Assembly: GCF_001514125.1 (NCBI RefSeq)
Contig: NZ_KQ948567.1
Coordinates: forward strand, 1-64,000
Direction: 5' to 3'
DNA from: Streptomyces longwoodensis
GTDB taxonomy: Bacteria > Actinomycetota > Actinomycetes > Streptomycetales > Streptomycetaceae
Length of the DNA: 64,000 nt
Below, piece after piece: positions 53,455 to 62,088 of the stretch (position 1 is its first letter; every line of letters starts with the position of its first letter). The position numbers were made by a program, and so were the translations under genes. A model generated the notes under the pieces. That model ran no database searches, was not told the origin of the DNA, and worked only from the letters and a program-made list of their open reading frames with translations.

Positions 53455-55614
53455 TCAGCCCGCCGCAGCCAACACCAACGGCAGCACCTGCTCGCCCCCC
53501 GCCCGGCGCAACAACCGCGCCGCGACGGCCAACGTCCACCCCGAGTCGGTGTAGTCGTCCACGAGCAGGACGGGTCCGGGAGCGGCGGCGATCGCCTCGG
53601 CCAGCTCCTGCGGCACGGCGAAGGCGCCGGACAGTGCCCGCAGACGTTGCGCGGAGTTGCTGCGGCGGGCCGCGTGGGCGCCGTCGGGCCCGGTGTACGC
53701 CATGGTGCCGAGGAACGGGAGGCGGCCCACGCTCGCGATGCCCTGCGCCAGGGAACCCACCAGCTGCGGACGGCTCAGGGACGGGACCGCGACGACACCC
53801 ACCGGCCTGGCCATCGCATCCGGAGCCTGGGTGGCCCATCCGCCGGGCGAGCGCGCCCAGTCGGCCAGGACGGCGACCGCGGCCCTCAGCACGTCGTCGG
53901 GCACGGGGCCGTCGGGCGCGTTCTCGGACAGCAGGGGGCGCAGACGGTTGCCCCAGCCGATGTCGGAGAGCCGGCCCAGGGCGCGCCCGGTGGAGCTCTG
54001 CTCGCCGCCCGGGATGCGGCCCTTGAGGTCGATGCCCAGGGCAGGCATTCCCGTGGGCCACATCCGGCGCGGCTCGATCTCCACGCCCGGGCGGTCCAGT
54101 TCCTTCGCCGCTCCGGTCAGTGCTTCCTCGGAGACGGAGGCGTCGATCCACGCTCCGGCACAGTTGTCGCAGCGGCCGCAGGGCTTGGCGCCGTCGTCGT
54201 CCAGTTGCCGGCGCAGGAACTCCATCCGGCACTGGGACGTTGTCACGTAGTCACGCATCGCCTGCTGCTCGGCCGCGCGCTGCCGTGCCACCCGCTCGTA
54301 GCGCTCGGCGTCGTACACCCACGGCTCACCGGTGGAGTTCCAGCCGCCCTTGACCCGCTTGACCGCGCCGTCCACGTCGAGCACCTTCAGCATGGTCTCC
54401 AGCCGGGTACGTCGCAGGTCGACCAGGGCCTCCAGGGCCGGTACGGACAGCGGGCGTCCGGCGTCGGCAAGGGCCGCGAGGGTCTGGCGCACCTGGGCCT
54501 CGGGCGGGAAGGCGGTGTCGGCGAAGTACCGCCAGATCGCCTCGTCCTCCTTGCCCGGCAGCAGCAGCACCTCGGCGTGCTCCACGCCGCGGCCCGCTCG
54601 TCCTACCTGCTGGTAGTAGGCGATCGGCGAGGACGGTGAGCCGAGGTGCACCACGAAGCCCAGGTCGGGCTTGTCGAAGCCCATGCCGAGCGCCGAGGTC
54701 GCGACGAGCGCCTTGACGCGGTTCTCCAGCAGGTCGGTCTCGGCCTGCTGGCGGTCGGCGTTCTCCGTGCGCCCGGTGTACGAGGCGACCCGGAAGCCAC
54801 GCTGCCGCAGGAAGGCGGTGGCCTCCTCGGCGGCGGCCACGGTCAGCGTGTACACGATCCCCGAGCCCGGCAGCTCGTCCAGGTGCTCGGCCAGCCAGGC
54901 CAGGCGGTGCGCGGCGTCCGGCAGGCGCACCACGCCGAGCCGCAGGCTCTCCCGCTCCAGGGAGCCGCGCAACACCAGTGCCTCACCGGCGCCGGTACCC
55001 AACTGTTCGGCCACGTCCGCCGTGACCCGCGCGTTGGCCGTCGCGGTGGTGGCCAGGACGGGCACGCCGGGGGCGAGGTCGGCGAGCATCGCGCGCAGCC
55101 GTCGGTAGTCCGGGCGGAAGTCGTGGCCCCAGTCGGAGATGCAGTGGGCCTCGTCGACCACCAGCAGGCCGGTCGTGGCTGCGAGCTTGGGCAGCATCTG
55201 GTCGCGGAAGTCGACGGAGTTGAGGCGTTCCGGGCTGACGAGGAGTACGTCGGTCTCGCCGCGTTCGACCTCCTCGTGGATGGTGTCCCACTCCTCGGGG
55301 TTGGCCGAGTTGATGGTGCGCGCCCGGATACCGGCGCGCGCGGCCGCCTCGACCTGGTTGCGCATGAGCGCCAGCAGCGGCGACACGATCACCGTGGGAC
55401 CCGCTCCCCTGCGGCGCAGCAGGGCCGTGGCCACGAAGTACACGGCGGACTTGCCCCAGCCGGTGCGCTGCACCACCAGTGCCCGCCGCCGCTCCCGCAC
55501 CAGCGCCGCGACCGCCTGCCACTGGTCCTCCCGTAGCCGCGCGGTATCTCCCGGAGCCCCGACCAGCTCGGCGAGGACGGCATCGGCTTCGGCGCGGAGC
55601 TCCTGGATGTCCAT
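53455..55614 (-). CDS. RecQ-family DNA helicase fused to a phosphoribosyltransferase-like domain
   Basis: 719 residues. Helicase core: Walker A RTGWGKS (50-56), DEAH (154-157) with ISDWGHDFRPDY, motif VI YYQQVGRAGRG (333-343). The zinc-binding Cys set is C462, C479, C482, C485. Instead of an HRDC domain there is a domain from about 510 that ends in a PRPP-binding loop LLVDDYTDSGWTL (near 683-695) and an RLLRRAGG helix. An ATG at 55626 is an alternative start. A strand-separating 3'-5' helicase is expected; the PRTase-like domain's role is unknown. Confidence 0.88.
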   Translation of the reverse strand: MDIQELRAEADAVLAELVGAPGDTARLREDQWQAVAALVRERRRALVVQRTGWGKSAVYFVATALLRRRGAGPTVIVSPLLALMRNQVEAAARAGIRARTINSANPEEWDTIHEEVERGETDVLLVSPERLNSVDFRDQMLPKLAATTGLLVVDEAHCISDWGHDFRPDYRRLRAMLADLAPGVPVLATTATANARVTADVAEQLGTGAGEALVLRGSLERESLRLGVVRLPDAAHRLAWLAEHLDELPGSGIVYTLTVAAAEEATAFLRQRGFRVASYTGRTENADRQQAETDLLENRVKALVATSALGMGFDKPDLGFVVHLGSPSSPIAYYQQVGRAGRGVEHAEVLLLPGKEDEAIWRYFADTAFPPEAQVRQTLAALADAGRPLSVPALEALVDLRRTRLETMLKVLDVDGAVKRVKGGWNSTGEPWVYDAERYERVARQRAAEQQAMRDYVTTSQCRMEFLRRQLDDDGAKPCGRCDNCAGAWIDASVSEEALTGAAKELDRPGVEIEPRRMWPTGMPALGIDLKGRIPGGEQSSTGRALGRLSDIGWGNRLRPLLSENAPDGPVPDDVLRAAVAVLADWARSPGGWATQAPDAMARPVGVVAVPSLSRPQLVGSLAQGIASVGRLPFLGTMAYTGPDGAHAARRSNSAQRLRALSGAFAVPQELAEAIAAAPGPVLLVDDYTDSGWTLAVAARLLRRAGGEQVLPLVLAAAG

Positions 55615-55966
55615 GCCTCCATGCAACCCGATACCCGGGGTCAGCTGCCAATCCGCCCTTCGGACGGGTCCGGCCTCCCACGGGTCGTCCGTCCCTGTGG
55701 ATCACCCGTGACGGGGTGCGCTCGAACCGGTCGTGTGCGGGTGGAACAGGCGTCACGTGCGCCCGTCCTGGGTAGTGATATAAGCCACGCATCGCCGCAT
55801 AACCGTCGGTGGCCCCAATTGCTCGTTGCCGCATCCCAGTTCGACAGGAAGAATTGAGTTCCGCTCCCCGCACGGCTCGGCCGTGGCCCCGGTAGGGGTC
55901 TGTTGCGGTGCGCGCTCCCCCGAATCCGACCCGCCCGCTGTGTGGGCCGTAGCCGAAGGGAGGACC
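55615..55966. other. Intergenic region, recQ-like gene / 203-aa gene
   Basis: 352 bases. AT-rich around 55770-55860 with GTGATATAAGCC, so a promoter for one or both divergent genes is likely. A plus-strand frame from 55826 that would extend the 203-aa gene has weaker coding character and is not favoured. Confidence 0.45.
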
Positions 55967-56578
55967 GTGACCTTCGGATTCGCTCCGTCCTCGGCGGCAT
56001 CGTTGTCCGCGTCCGACGCTTCCGCCAACCGCTTGCTCGAACCCGCGGAATGGGCCGCAGCCGGCATACCGCTGCTGCGCAACCCCCGCGAGGTCGTGAG
56101 CGGGCTGCACGCGCGGCACCGGCCCGGGCCGGCCACCGCGATCGTGGCCGTGCTCGACCCGGACGAGCGACTGGCGGCCAGCGCCTCGTTCATCCGCCGT
56201 TCGGCTCCCGCCGACGGGTGGATGTTCCGCAACGCCCTCCTCGCCCAGCTGCGCCGGATCATTCCGCACGACCTGCGCCGCCGTACACCGGTGCGCACGG
56301 CCGTGCTGCTCTACTGCCGCGAGGGCGACGCGCGCTGGACGGAGGAGGACGGAGCGTGGATGTGGGGGCTGCGTGACGCGTGCACGCTGCACGGGTTGCG
56401 CTGCGGGGCGTACATCACCCTGACCGACGACGGCTGGCAGGTGCTCGGCGAGGGGCGGGGCGGCCGCCGGCCCAGCCTCGGCTCGGCTCCGGAGCCGTTC
56501 GCCCTGTCCGAGGTGCCGCCGCTGCCCCGCACCGGCGGCGCCGCGTCCGACGTCCTGCGACGCGCCGCCGCACGCTGA
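55967..56578 (+). CDS. Conserved-looking protein of unknown function (203 aa)
   Basis: 203 residues from GTG 55967, which has GGGAGG just upstream. No membrane segment. It shows a beta-rich region HARHRPGPATAIVAVLDPDERLAASASF, a helical DGWMFRNALLAQLRRIIPHDL and a hydrophobic strand VRTAVLLYCREGDARWTEED. The C-terminus is basic. I do not recognise the family. It stands alone between the recQ-like gene and a convergent gene, so context gives no role. Confidence 0.65.
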   Translation: MTFGFAPSSAASLSASDASANRLLEPAEWAAAGIPLLRNPREVVSGLHARHRPGPATAIVAVLDPDERLAASASFIRRSAPADGWMFRNALLAQLRRIIPHDLRRRTPVRTAVLLYCREGDARWTEEDGAWMWGLRDACTLHGLRCGAYITLTDDGWQVLGEGRGGRRPSLGSAPEPFALSEVPPLPRTGGAASDVLRRAAAR

Positions 56579-56934
56579 GCGACACCGGTCGGCCGGGCCG
56601 GTACGGGACACCGGCGGCTTCCGGCCGACGCGCAAGGCCCCGGACCACCTGATGCACCGCATGCGGCATGCAGTGGGTAGCAGCCACGTGCATCCCAGCC
56701 TCTCGGCCAGTGCTCCAGGACGTTCCGGCGAAGACGGTCACCAGAACGCCCCCACGACGAGCGTCGGACGTCCGTACCGGCCGCTGACGGTGGCGACGGC
56801 TCGGCCGGACGCCAGAGCATGCCGAGCCCGCGCACGCACCGGTACGCGACGGCGCCGTCGCGCAGACGTCAGCCGGCACCGGCGCCCCTCCGGCCGTGAC
56901 GCCGGAGGCACCTGTACGGCCCTCGGGGCTCGGC
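56579..56934. other. Convergent intergenic region, no gene
   Basis: 356 bases between two stop codons. Short frames on both strands are Arg/Gly-rich shadows. I see dispersed CCGG-rich inverted segments but no single strong hairpin. Confidence 0.5.
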
Positions 56935-57564
56935 TCAGACTCCCGTGCCCAGCACCGCGTTGATCTGCTGCGGGTCTCCGCAGACGATCAGCAGGGCGCC
57001 GGCCCGGGCGTGGGCCAGGGGGAGGACGGTGGAGGCCGCGGAGGCGGGGCCTCCGTTGAGGGCGACCACGACGACGGGACGCTCGGACGCCCGGCCCACG
57101 GCCTCGGCACCGGCGTAGAAGACGTCGTCCCGCGCGTCGTGCTGCGCCCAGTAGGACGCCTCACCGAAGGACAGTTCGTGGGTGGCCCACGGGTGCTGCT
57201 CGCCGGTGGTGACCACCAGCACGTCACCCGGAGCGCGGCCCGAATCCAGCAGGAGGTCCACGGCCTCCTCGGCGGCGTCCAGCGCACCTTCGGCCGAGGC
57301 CGGGATCAGCTGGACCTGCGGAGCCGTCGAGGGGGTGGCAACGGCCTGGGCCTGCGGCCCGGGCTTGGGTGCGGCCACGTCGCGGGGCGTGCGCTGCGCC
57401 GGAGCCGTCGGCCGCGGAGGACCGGGGCGGCCGGGGCGCGACGGAGCCGCGGGACGGGGGCCGGGTACGGGGCGGGGGGTCGGCGCGGTACGGCCGCTGG
57501 CCGGCGTGGCGCGGGGACCCTGGGCACTCTCGTGAATCTGAGGCTCCTCGGGAATGAGAGGCAT
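56935..57564 (-). CDS. UvrD-C-like domain protein of unknown function
   Basis: 209 residues. The Pro/Arg-rich first 85 residues are followed by a domain resembling the C-terminal (2A/2B) part of UvrD/Rep helicases. Its features are GDVLVVTTGEQHPWATHELS, EASYWAQHDARDDVFYAGAE, VVVVALNGG and ALLIVCGDPQQINAV. Neither Walker A nor the helicase N-lobe is present. The orientation and short distance to rnhB (start at 58334) suggest co-transcription. I infer a nucleic-acid-binding or regulator role. Confidence 0.75.
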   Translation of the reverse strand: MPLIPEEPQIHESAQGPRATPASGRTAPTPRPVPGPRPAAPSRPGRPGPPRPTAPAQRTPRDVAAPKPGPQAQAVATPSTAPQVQLIPASAEGALDAAEEAVDLLLDSGRAPGDVLVVTTGEQHPWATHELSFGEASYWAQHDARDDVFYAGAEAVGRASERPVVVVALNGGPASAASTVLPLAHARAGALLIVCGDPQQINAVLGTGV

Positions 57565-57632
57565 GAGCTGATTTTTATCAAACACTGGTGCGGTTCGCGC
57601 CAGCGGGTGGCACAGCAGTGCGAACGACGGGG

Positions 57633-58334
57633 TCAGAAGTCGAAGCCGAGTTGGCCCGCGACCTCCGGAACGCTTGCGTCCGCCCAAGTGCGGGCCTTCT
57701 TGAGGTGCCGCCACTGGGGCAGCGCATCAAGATACGCCCACGACAACCGGTGGTACGGGGTGGGGCCCAACTCCTGCAGCGCGGCCTTGTGCACGGGTGA
57801 CGGATACCCGGCGTTGTCCGCGAAACCGAAGTCTGCATGGTCGATGCCCAGTTCGGCCATCATTTTGTCGCGCTGGACCTTGGCGAGCACCGAGGCGGCC
57901 GCGACAGCAACGCACGACTGGTCGCCCTTGATCACCGTGCGAACGCGCCAGGGGGTGCCGAGGTAGTCGTGCTTGCCGTCGAGGATGACCGCGTCGGGCC
58001 GGACCGGCAGGCCCTCGAGGGCCCGTACGGCGGCGAGCCGCAGCGCGGCCGTCATCCCCATGCCGTCGATCTCCTCGTGGGAGGCGTGTCCGAGGGCGTA
58101 GGACGTCACCCACGTCCGCAGTTCCTCGGCGAGTTCGGTGCGGCGCTTCACGGTGAGGAGCTTGGAGTCGGTGAGGCCCGCGGGAGGTCGGCGCAGTCCG
58201 GTGACCGCGGCGCACACGGTGACGGGTCCGGCCCAGGCACCGCGCCCCACCTCGTCGACACCGGCAATGATCTTCGCTCCGGTCGTGGCGCGGAGGGAGC
58301 GCTCGACGGTGTGAGTGGGTGGTTCGTACGGCAT
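57633..58334 (-). CDS. rnhB: Ribonuclease HII
   Basis: 233 residues. Catalytic acids: Asp27-Glu28 in AGVDEVGRGAWAGP, Asp in LTDSKLLT-type motif, and Asp in VILDGKHDYL. The C-terminal conserved AAASVLAKVQRDKMM and HYPxYxxxxxKGY-equivalent region (FGFADNAGYPSPVHKAAL) are present. It removes ribonucleotides misincorporated in DNA and RNA primers. It is on the same strand as, and just upstream of, the UvrD-C-like gene. Confidence 0.95.
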   Translation of the reverse strand: MPYEPPTHTVERSLRATTGAKIIAGVDEVGRGAWAGPVTVCAAVTGLRRPPAGLTDSKLLTVKRRTELAEELRTWVTSYALGHASHEEIDGMGMTAALRLAAVRALEGLPVRPDAVILDGKHDYLGTPWRVRTVIKGDQSCVAVAAASVLAKVQRDKMMAELGIDHADFGFADNAGYPSPVHKAALQELGPTPYHRLSWAYLDALPQWRHLKKARTWADASVPEVAGQLGFDF

Positions 58335-58530
58335 GGCGCCCTCAGACTACGCCGCCGGGATCGCTGCGCGACACCCCGGTTCCCCTCCGCGGATCCGCCC
58401 GCCCGGAAGTCGGCCTGAACGCGCTCCGCGCGCCCGGCACGAGGCCGACCGCCAGTCGTCCTGCCGCTGCTCCGCCACCCGCCCAAGGGCGGCACCCCGC
58501 TGGAAGCGGCGGCCCCCGTAGCGCCCCGGC

Positions 58531-59154
58531 TCAGCCCGCGTGCGGCCGCAGCAACGGCAGCATCAGCTGGTCGACCATCTCCTCCAGCTCCCGGTCCTCC
58601 CATTCGCAGCCGCGCACCTTCGAGCGGTACATCATCATCGCCGGGACGGCGTCGAAGACGTAGTCGTTCGTCGCGTCGGGCCGCACCTCCCCCCGCTCGA
58701 TCCCACGGCTGATGGCCTGATGGAGCAGCTCGACGGTGGGCCGCACGACGCCCTCGAAGATCAGCCCCTGGAAGCGTTCCACTTGCGCCGGATCGCATTC
58801 GTGAATCACTGCGCGGAGAGCGACTCCGGGGCGCGAGAACATCGCGTCGCGCGCCGTGCGGCACAGCGCCAGCAGGTCCTCGCGCACGGTGCCCAGGTCG
58901 GGCGCCTCGTCCAAGCGCGGCAGCGCGGCCTGGAGGGCGTCGGCGACCAGGTCCTCCTTCGACGGCCAGCGCCGGTAGACCGCGGCCTTGCCGGTCTGGG
59001 CGCCGGCGGCGACGCCCTCCATCGTGAGGCCGTTCCAGCCGACGGTGCCGAGTTGCTCCAACGCCGCGTCGAGGATCGCGCGTTGGAGCACGGCGCCGCG
59101 CCGGCGGGGGGAGGCCGCCTGAACGGGGGCGGCCGTCCAGCGCGAAGTAACCAT
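58531..59154 (-). CDS. TetR family transcriptional repressor of the adjacent efflux gene
   Basis: 207 residues. N-terminal TetR helix-turn-helix: ILDAALEQLGTVGWNGLTMEGVAAGAQTGKAAVYRRWPSKEDLVADAL (about 27-74). The C-terminal ligand domain has no clear signature. GGAGAG is seven bases before ATG 59154. Divergent from the MFS gene, with two inverted-repeat operators in the 187-bp gap. The arrangement predicts repression of both genes and relief by a drug or metabolite. Confidence 0.9.
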   Translation of the reverse strand: MVTSRWTAAPVQAASPRRRGAVLQRAILDAALEQLGTVGWNGLTMEGVAAGAQTGKAAVYRRWPSKEDLVADALQAALPRLDEAPDLGTVREDLLALCRTARDAMFSRPGVALRAVIHECDPAQVERFQGLIFEGVVRPTVELLHQAISRGIERGEVRPDATNDYVFDAVPAMMMYRSKVRGCEWEDRELEEMVDQLMLPLLRPHAG

Positions 59155-59250
59155 CCGAGTCTCTCCAGGTGCAGGTGAAGCGGGGTGGTGCGGGGAAGCA
59201 GCGGGCGTCGGACGGCAGTTGGGGGACGGGCGCTGCCGTACGGCGAAGAC

Positions 59251-59268
59251 AGTGAACGCTTGCGTTCT
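59251..59268. promoter_or_regulatory. TetR operator 1
   Basis: AGTGAACGCTTGCGTTCT, an inverted repeat with GAACGC/GCGTTC arms around a TT centre. Together with operator 2 it brackets the divergent promoters. Confidence 0.75.
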
Positions 59269-59298
59269 CTAGCGGGGACTCACTACCGTGGGCGCAAC

Positions 59299-59318
59299 AG
59301 TGAACGCAAGCGTTCACT
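59299..59318. promoter_or_regulatory. TetR operator 2
   Basis: AGTGAACGCAAGCGTTCACT, a perfect 20-bp palindrome, 23 bases upstream of the MFS start. It shares GAACGC/GCGTTC with operator 1, which identifies a common ligand for a dimeric repressor. Confidence 0.85.
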
Positions 59319-59341
59319 AAGCCTTGCGTGGGGGACCCATA

Positions 59342-60889
59342 GTGACAACCTCTCAGTTGATCGAAGAACAGAAACCGGGTGCGGCCCGCCGGCAGGGGCA
59401 TCCCGGCATCGCGCTCACCGTCATCGCGGCCTGCCAACTGATGGTGGTCCTCGACGCGACGATTGTGAACATCGCACTCCCGCACATTCAAGATGCGCTC
59501 GAGTTCAGCACCACCGACCTCACCTGGGTGGTCAGCGCCTACACGCTCACCTTCGGCGGTCTGCTGCTGCTCGGCGCGCGGGCCGGCGACATCCTCGGGC
59601 GACGCCGGGTGTTCATGACCGGCATCCTGCTGTTCACCTTCGCCTCGCTGTTGGGCGGAGTGGCCCAGGAACCATGGCAGTTGCTCGCCGCGCGTGCCCT
59701 GCAGGGCGTGGGAGGAGCGATCGCGTCCCCCACCTCCCTGGCGCTCATCACCACCACGTTCCCCGAGGGCCCGGAACGGAACCGGGCCTTCGGAGTCTTC
59801 GCCGCCGTGTCGGCGGGCGGCGGTGCCATCGGTCTGCTCACCGGCGGCATGCTCACCGAATGGCTCGACTGGCGCTGGGTGCTGTTCGTCAACGTGCCCA
59901 TCGGCGTCCTGATCGCGTTCCTGACCCCGCTGTACATCAGCGAGTCCGAACGCCACCCGGGACGCTTCGACATCGCGGGCGCGCTGACCTCCACACTCGG
60001 CATGGCCTCCTTGGTGTACGGCTTCATCCGCGCCGCCGAGGAAGGCTGGCGGGACGACCTTACCCTGGGCTCCTTCGCGGCCGCCGTGATCCTGCTGCTG
60101 TCCTTCGTCTTCATCGAGACGCGGGCCAAGGAGCCGATCACCCCGCTGAGGATGTTCGCCGACCGCAACCGCTCCGGCACATACGTGATCATGCTCAGCC
60201 TGGCCGCCGCCATGTTCGGCATGTTCTTCTACATCGTGCTGTTCGTGCAGAACGTGCTCGGCTACAGCCCGATCAAGGCCGGTGTCGCGTTCCTGCCCGT
60301 GACGTTCGCGATCGCCGTGGGCGCCGGTCTGTCGCAGCGCTTCCTGCCCGTGCTCGGCCCCAAGCCGTTCATGCTCAGCGGCACCGCCCTCGTGGTCGTC
60401 GGGCTGACCTGGCAGACGTTCATCAACCCCGACAGCTCCTATCTCGGCGGCGTGCTCGGTCCGATGCTCGTGTTCGGCTTCGGCATGGGGCTGAACTTCG
60501 TGACCGCCACCGTCACGGCGGTCGCGGGCGTCGCTCCCCACGAGGCGGGCGCGGCCTCCGGGCTGCTCAACGCCATGCAGCAGGTGGGCGGTTCGCTCGG
60601 CCTGTCCATCCTGACCACCGTCTTCGGGTCGGCCAGCAAGGACGAGGCCGAGAAGCAGCTGCCGCGGTTCCTGGCCGACGGGTCGCCCGAGCAGAAGGCG
60701 GAGTTCGCCAAGACGCACCAGCTGCCCGCCCCGTGGGGGCACGAGGTGCTCGCCCACGGGATCTCGACGGCCTTCATCCCGGCGGCCGCCATGGGTGTAC
60801 TGGGCCTGGCCACCGCCTGGTTCGTCATCCGGGTCCGCAAGAGCGACCTGGAGGCCCTGTCCGGCACGGCCGGCCCGATCGTGGGCTGA
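59342..60889 (+). CDS. DHA2-family MFS drug transporter (EmrB/QacA type)
   Basis: 515 residues, 14 predicted transmembrane helices. Motif D1-like LDATIVNIALPHIQ in helix 1, motif A DILGRRRVFM, and the antiporter motif C-like GAIGLLTGGMLTEWLDWRWVLFVNVPIG. It is expected to export an antibiotic or toxic metabolite in exchange for protons. GTG 59342 with GGGGGA upstream is preferred over ATG 59324. A TetR operator immediately upstream ties it to the divergent repressor. Confidence 0.92.
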   Translation: MTTSQLIEEQKPGAARRQGHPGIALTVIAACQLMVVLDATIVNIALPHIQDALEFSTTDLTWVVSAYTLTFGGLLLLGARAGDILGRRRVFMTGILLFTFASLLGGVAQEPWQLLAARALQGVGGAIASPTSLALITTTFPEGPERNRAFGVFAAVSAGGGAIGLLTGGMLTEWLDWRWVLFVNVPIGVLIAFLTPLYISESERHPGRFDIAGALTSTLGMASLVYGFIRAAEEGWRDDLTLGSFAAAVILLLSFVFIETRAKEPITPLRMFADRNRSGTYVIMLSLAAAMFGMFFYIVLFVQNVLGYSPIKAGVAFLPVTFAIAVGAGLSQRFLPVLGPKPFMLSGTALVVVGLTWQTFINPDSSYLGGVLGPMLVFGFGMGLNFVTATVTAVAGVAPHEAGAASGLLNAMQQVGGSLGLSILTTVFGSASKDEAEKQLPRFLADGSPEQKAEFAKTHQLPAPWGHEVLAHGISTAFIPAAAMGVLGLATAWFVIRVRKSDLEALSGTAGPIVG

Positions 60890-60920
60890 CCGGGGAGCCG
60901 GACCACCACGGACCGAACGG

Positions 60921-60968
60921 GCCGGGTCCCCGGCGGACGCGAGCCCAACACGTCCGCCGGGGCCCGGC
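60921..60968. terminator. Hairpin downstream of the MFS gene
   Basis: A 12-bp perfect stem (60928-60939 with 60951-60962) extended by six further pairs after a one-base bulge, between convergent genes. Confidence 0.75.
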
Positions 60969-61169
60969 CGAGCCCGTTCCCGAAGTCGGCACCCACCTCG
61001 CACGCGCGCTCCCCACCCCACGAGCACCACCCCTAGACCTCGCACATCCCCTCCAGAACCACCCGCACCTCACACAGCGGATGTCCGGACAACGAGCGCG
61101 CGGTCACAGAGAGTTCCCGGCAAATACGCAGAGTTTCGAAAGCACTCTCCGGGACGGCTCAGTGGCGCA

Positions 61170-62075
61170 TCAGGCGGACACGCCCGCCCACTCCGGCAGC
61201 GCCTCCGTCCGTTCCGCCCATGCCGCCGGCGGCGCTCCCGCCCGGCCCGCGGAGACGATCCCGCCCACGATCGCGCAGGTGGTGTCCACGTCCCCGCCGA
61301 CCTGCGCGGTCGTCCAGAACGCCTCCTCGTAGCCGCCCAGGGACCGGGCGGCCGACCAGACGGCGAAGGGGACGGTGTCGTGGGCGGTCGTACGGCGTCC
61401 GCAGCCCAGGACCGCCGCGACGGTGGCCGCGTCGCCGTAGTCGAGCATGTCCCGCGCTCGGCGCAGGCCGGCACCGACCGCGCTGCGCGGGACGAGCGCG
61501 ATCACCCCGTCGAGGAGCGACTCGGGGGTCGGCGGGCCTCCTGGCGCGGCGGCGAGTGCGGCGGCCGCGGCCACGGCCATGGCGCCGACCACCGCCTCCC
61601 GGTGCTGGTGCGTGGGGTAGGCGGAGATCTCGGCCTGGTGGGTGGCCTGCTCGGGATCGTCCGCGTACCAGGCGCCGAGCGGGGCGATGCGCATGGCGGC
61701 GCCATTGCCCCAGGAGCCCTGGCCGTTGAAGAGCGCGGCGGACAGCTCGCGCCAGTCGCCGCCCTCCCGGACCAGCCGCAGGAGCCGGTTGACGGCGGGG
61801 CCGTAGCCCCGGTCGAAGTCGTGGTGCTCGGCGAAGGAGCGGGCCAGGGCGTCCTGGTCGATGCGCCCGTGCCCGGCGAGGACGGCGACGACGGAGCAGG
61901 CCATCTCGGTGTCGTCCGTCCACTGCCAGGGTCCGGACGGCAGCTCGCGGAGCTTGAGCAGCGGGACATTGACCGGTACGAAGAACTGCGAGCCCAGCGC
62001 GTCGCCGACGGCGAGTCCGCGCAGGCTTGCCAGGGCGCGCTCCAGGCGCCCGTCGGAAGAGGTGTCTGAGATCAT
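61170..62075 (-). CDS. ADP-ribosylglycohydrolase family protein
   Basis: 301 residues, all-helical DraG/ARH fold. Metal ligands: GDALGSQF near the N-terminus, WTDDTEMA (Asp-Asp-Thr) and QVGGDVDTTCAIVGGI near the C-terminus. It removes ADP-ribose from protein, nucleic acid or small-molecule acceptors. ATG 62075 is used; GTG 62087 is an alternative, one base after the upstream gene's stop. The two genes are likely co-transcribed. Confidence 0.9.
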   Translation of the reverse strand: MISDTSSDGRLERALASLRGLAVGDALGSQFFVPVNVPLLKLRELPSGPWQWTDDTEMACSVVAVLAGHGRIDQDALARSFAEHHDFDRGYGPAVNRLLRLVREGGDWRELSAALFNGQGSWGNGAAMRIAPLGAWYADDPEQATHQAEISAYPTHQHREAVVGAMAVAAAAALAAAPGGPPTPESLLDGVIALVPRSAVGAGLRRARDMLDYGDAATVAAVLGCGRRTTAHDTVPFAVWSAARSLGGYEEAFWTTAQVGGDVDTTCAIVGGIVSAGRAGAPPAAWAERTEALPEWAGVSA

Positions 62076-62088
62076 CGGTTCTGCCACT

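Noticed and set aside
55826..55966. N-terminal extension of the 203-aa gene
   Set aside because: GTG 55967 has a strong ribosome-binding sequence and the upstream codons lose bias, though the extension cannot be fully excluded.
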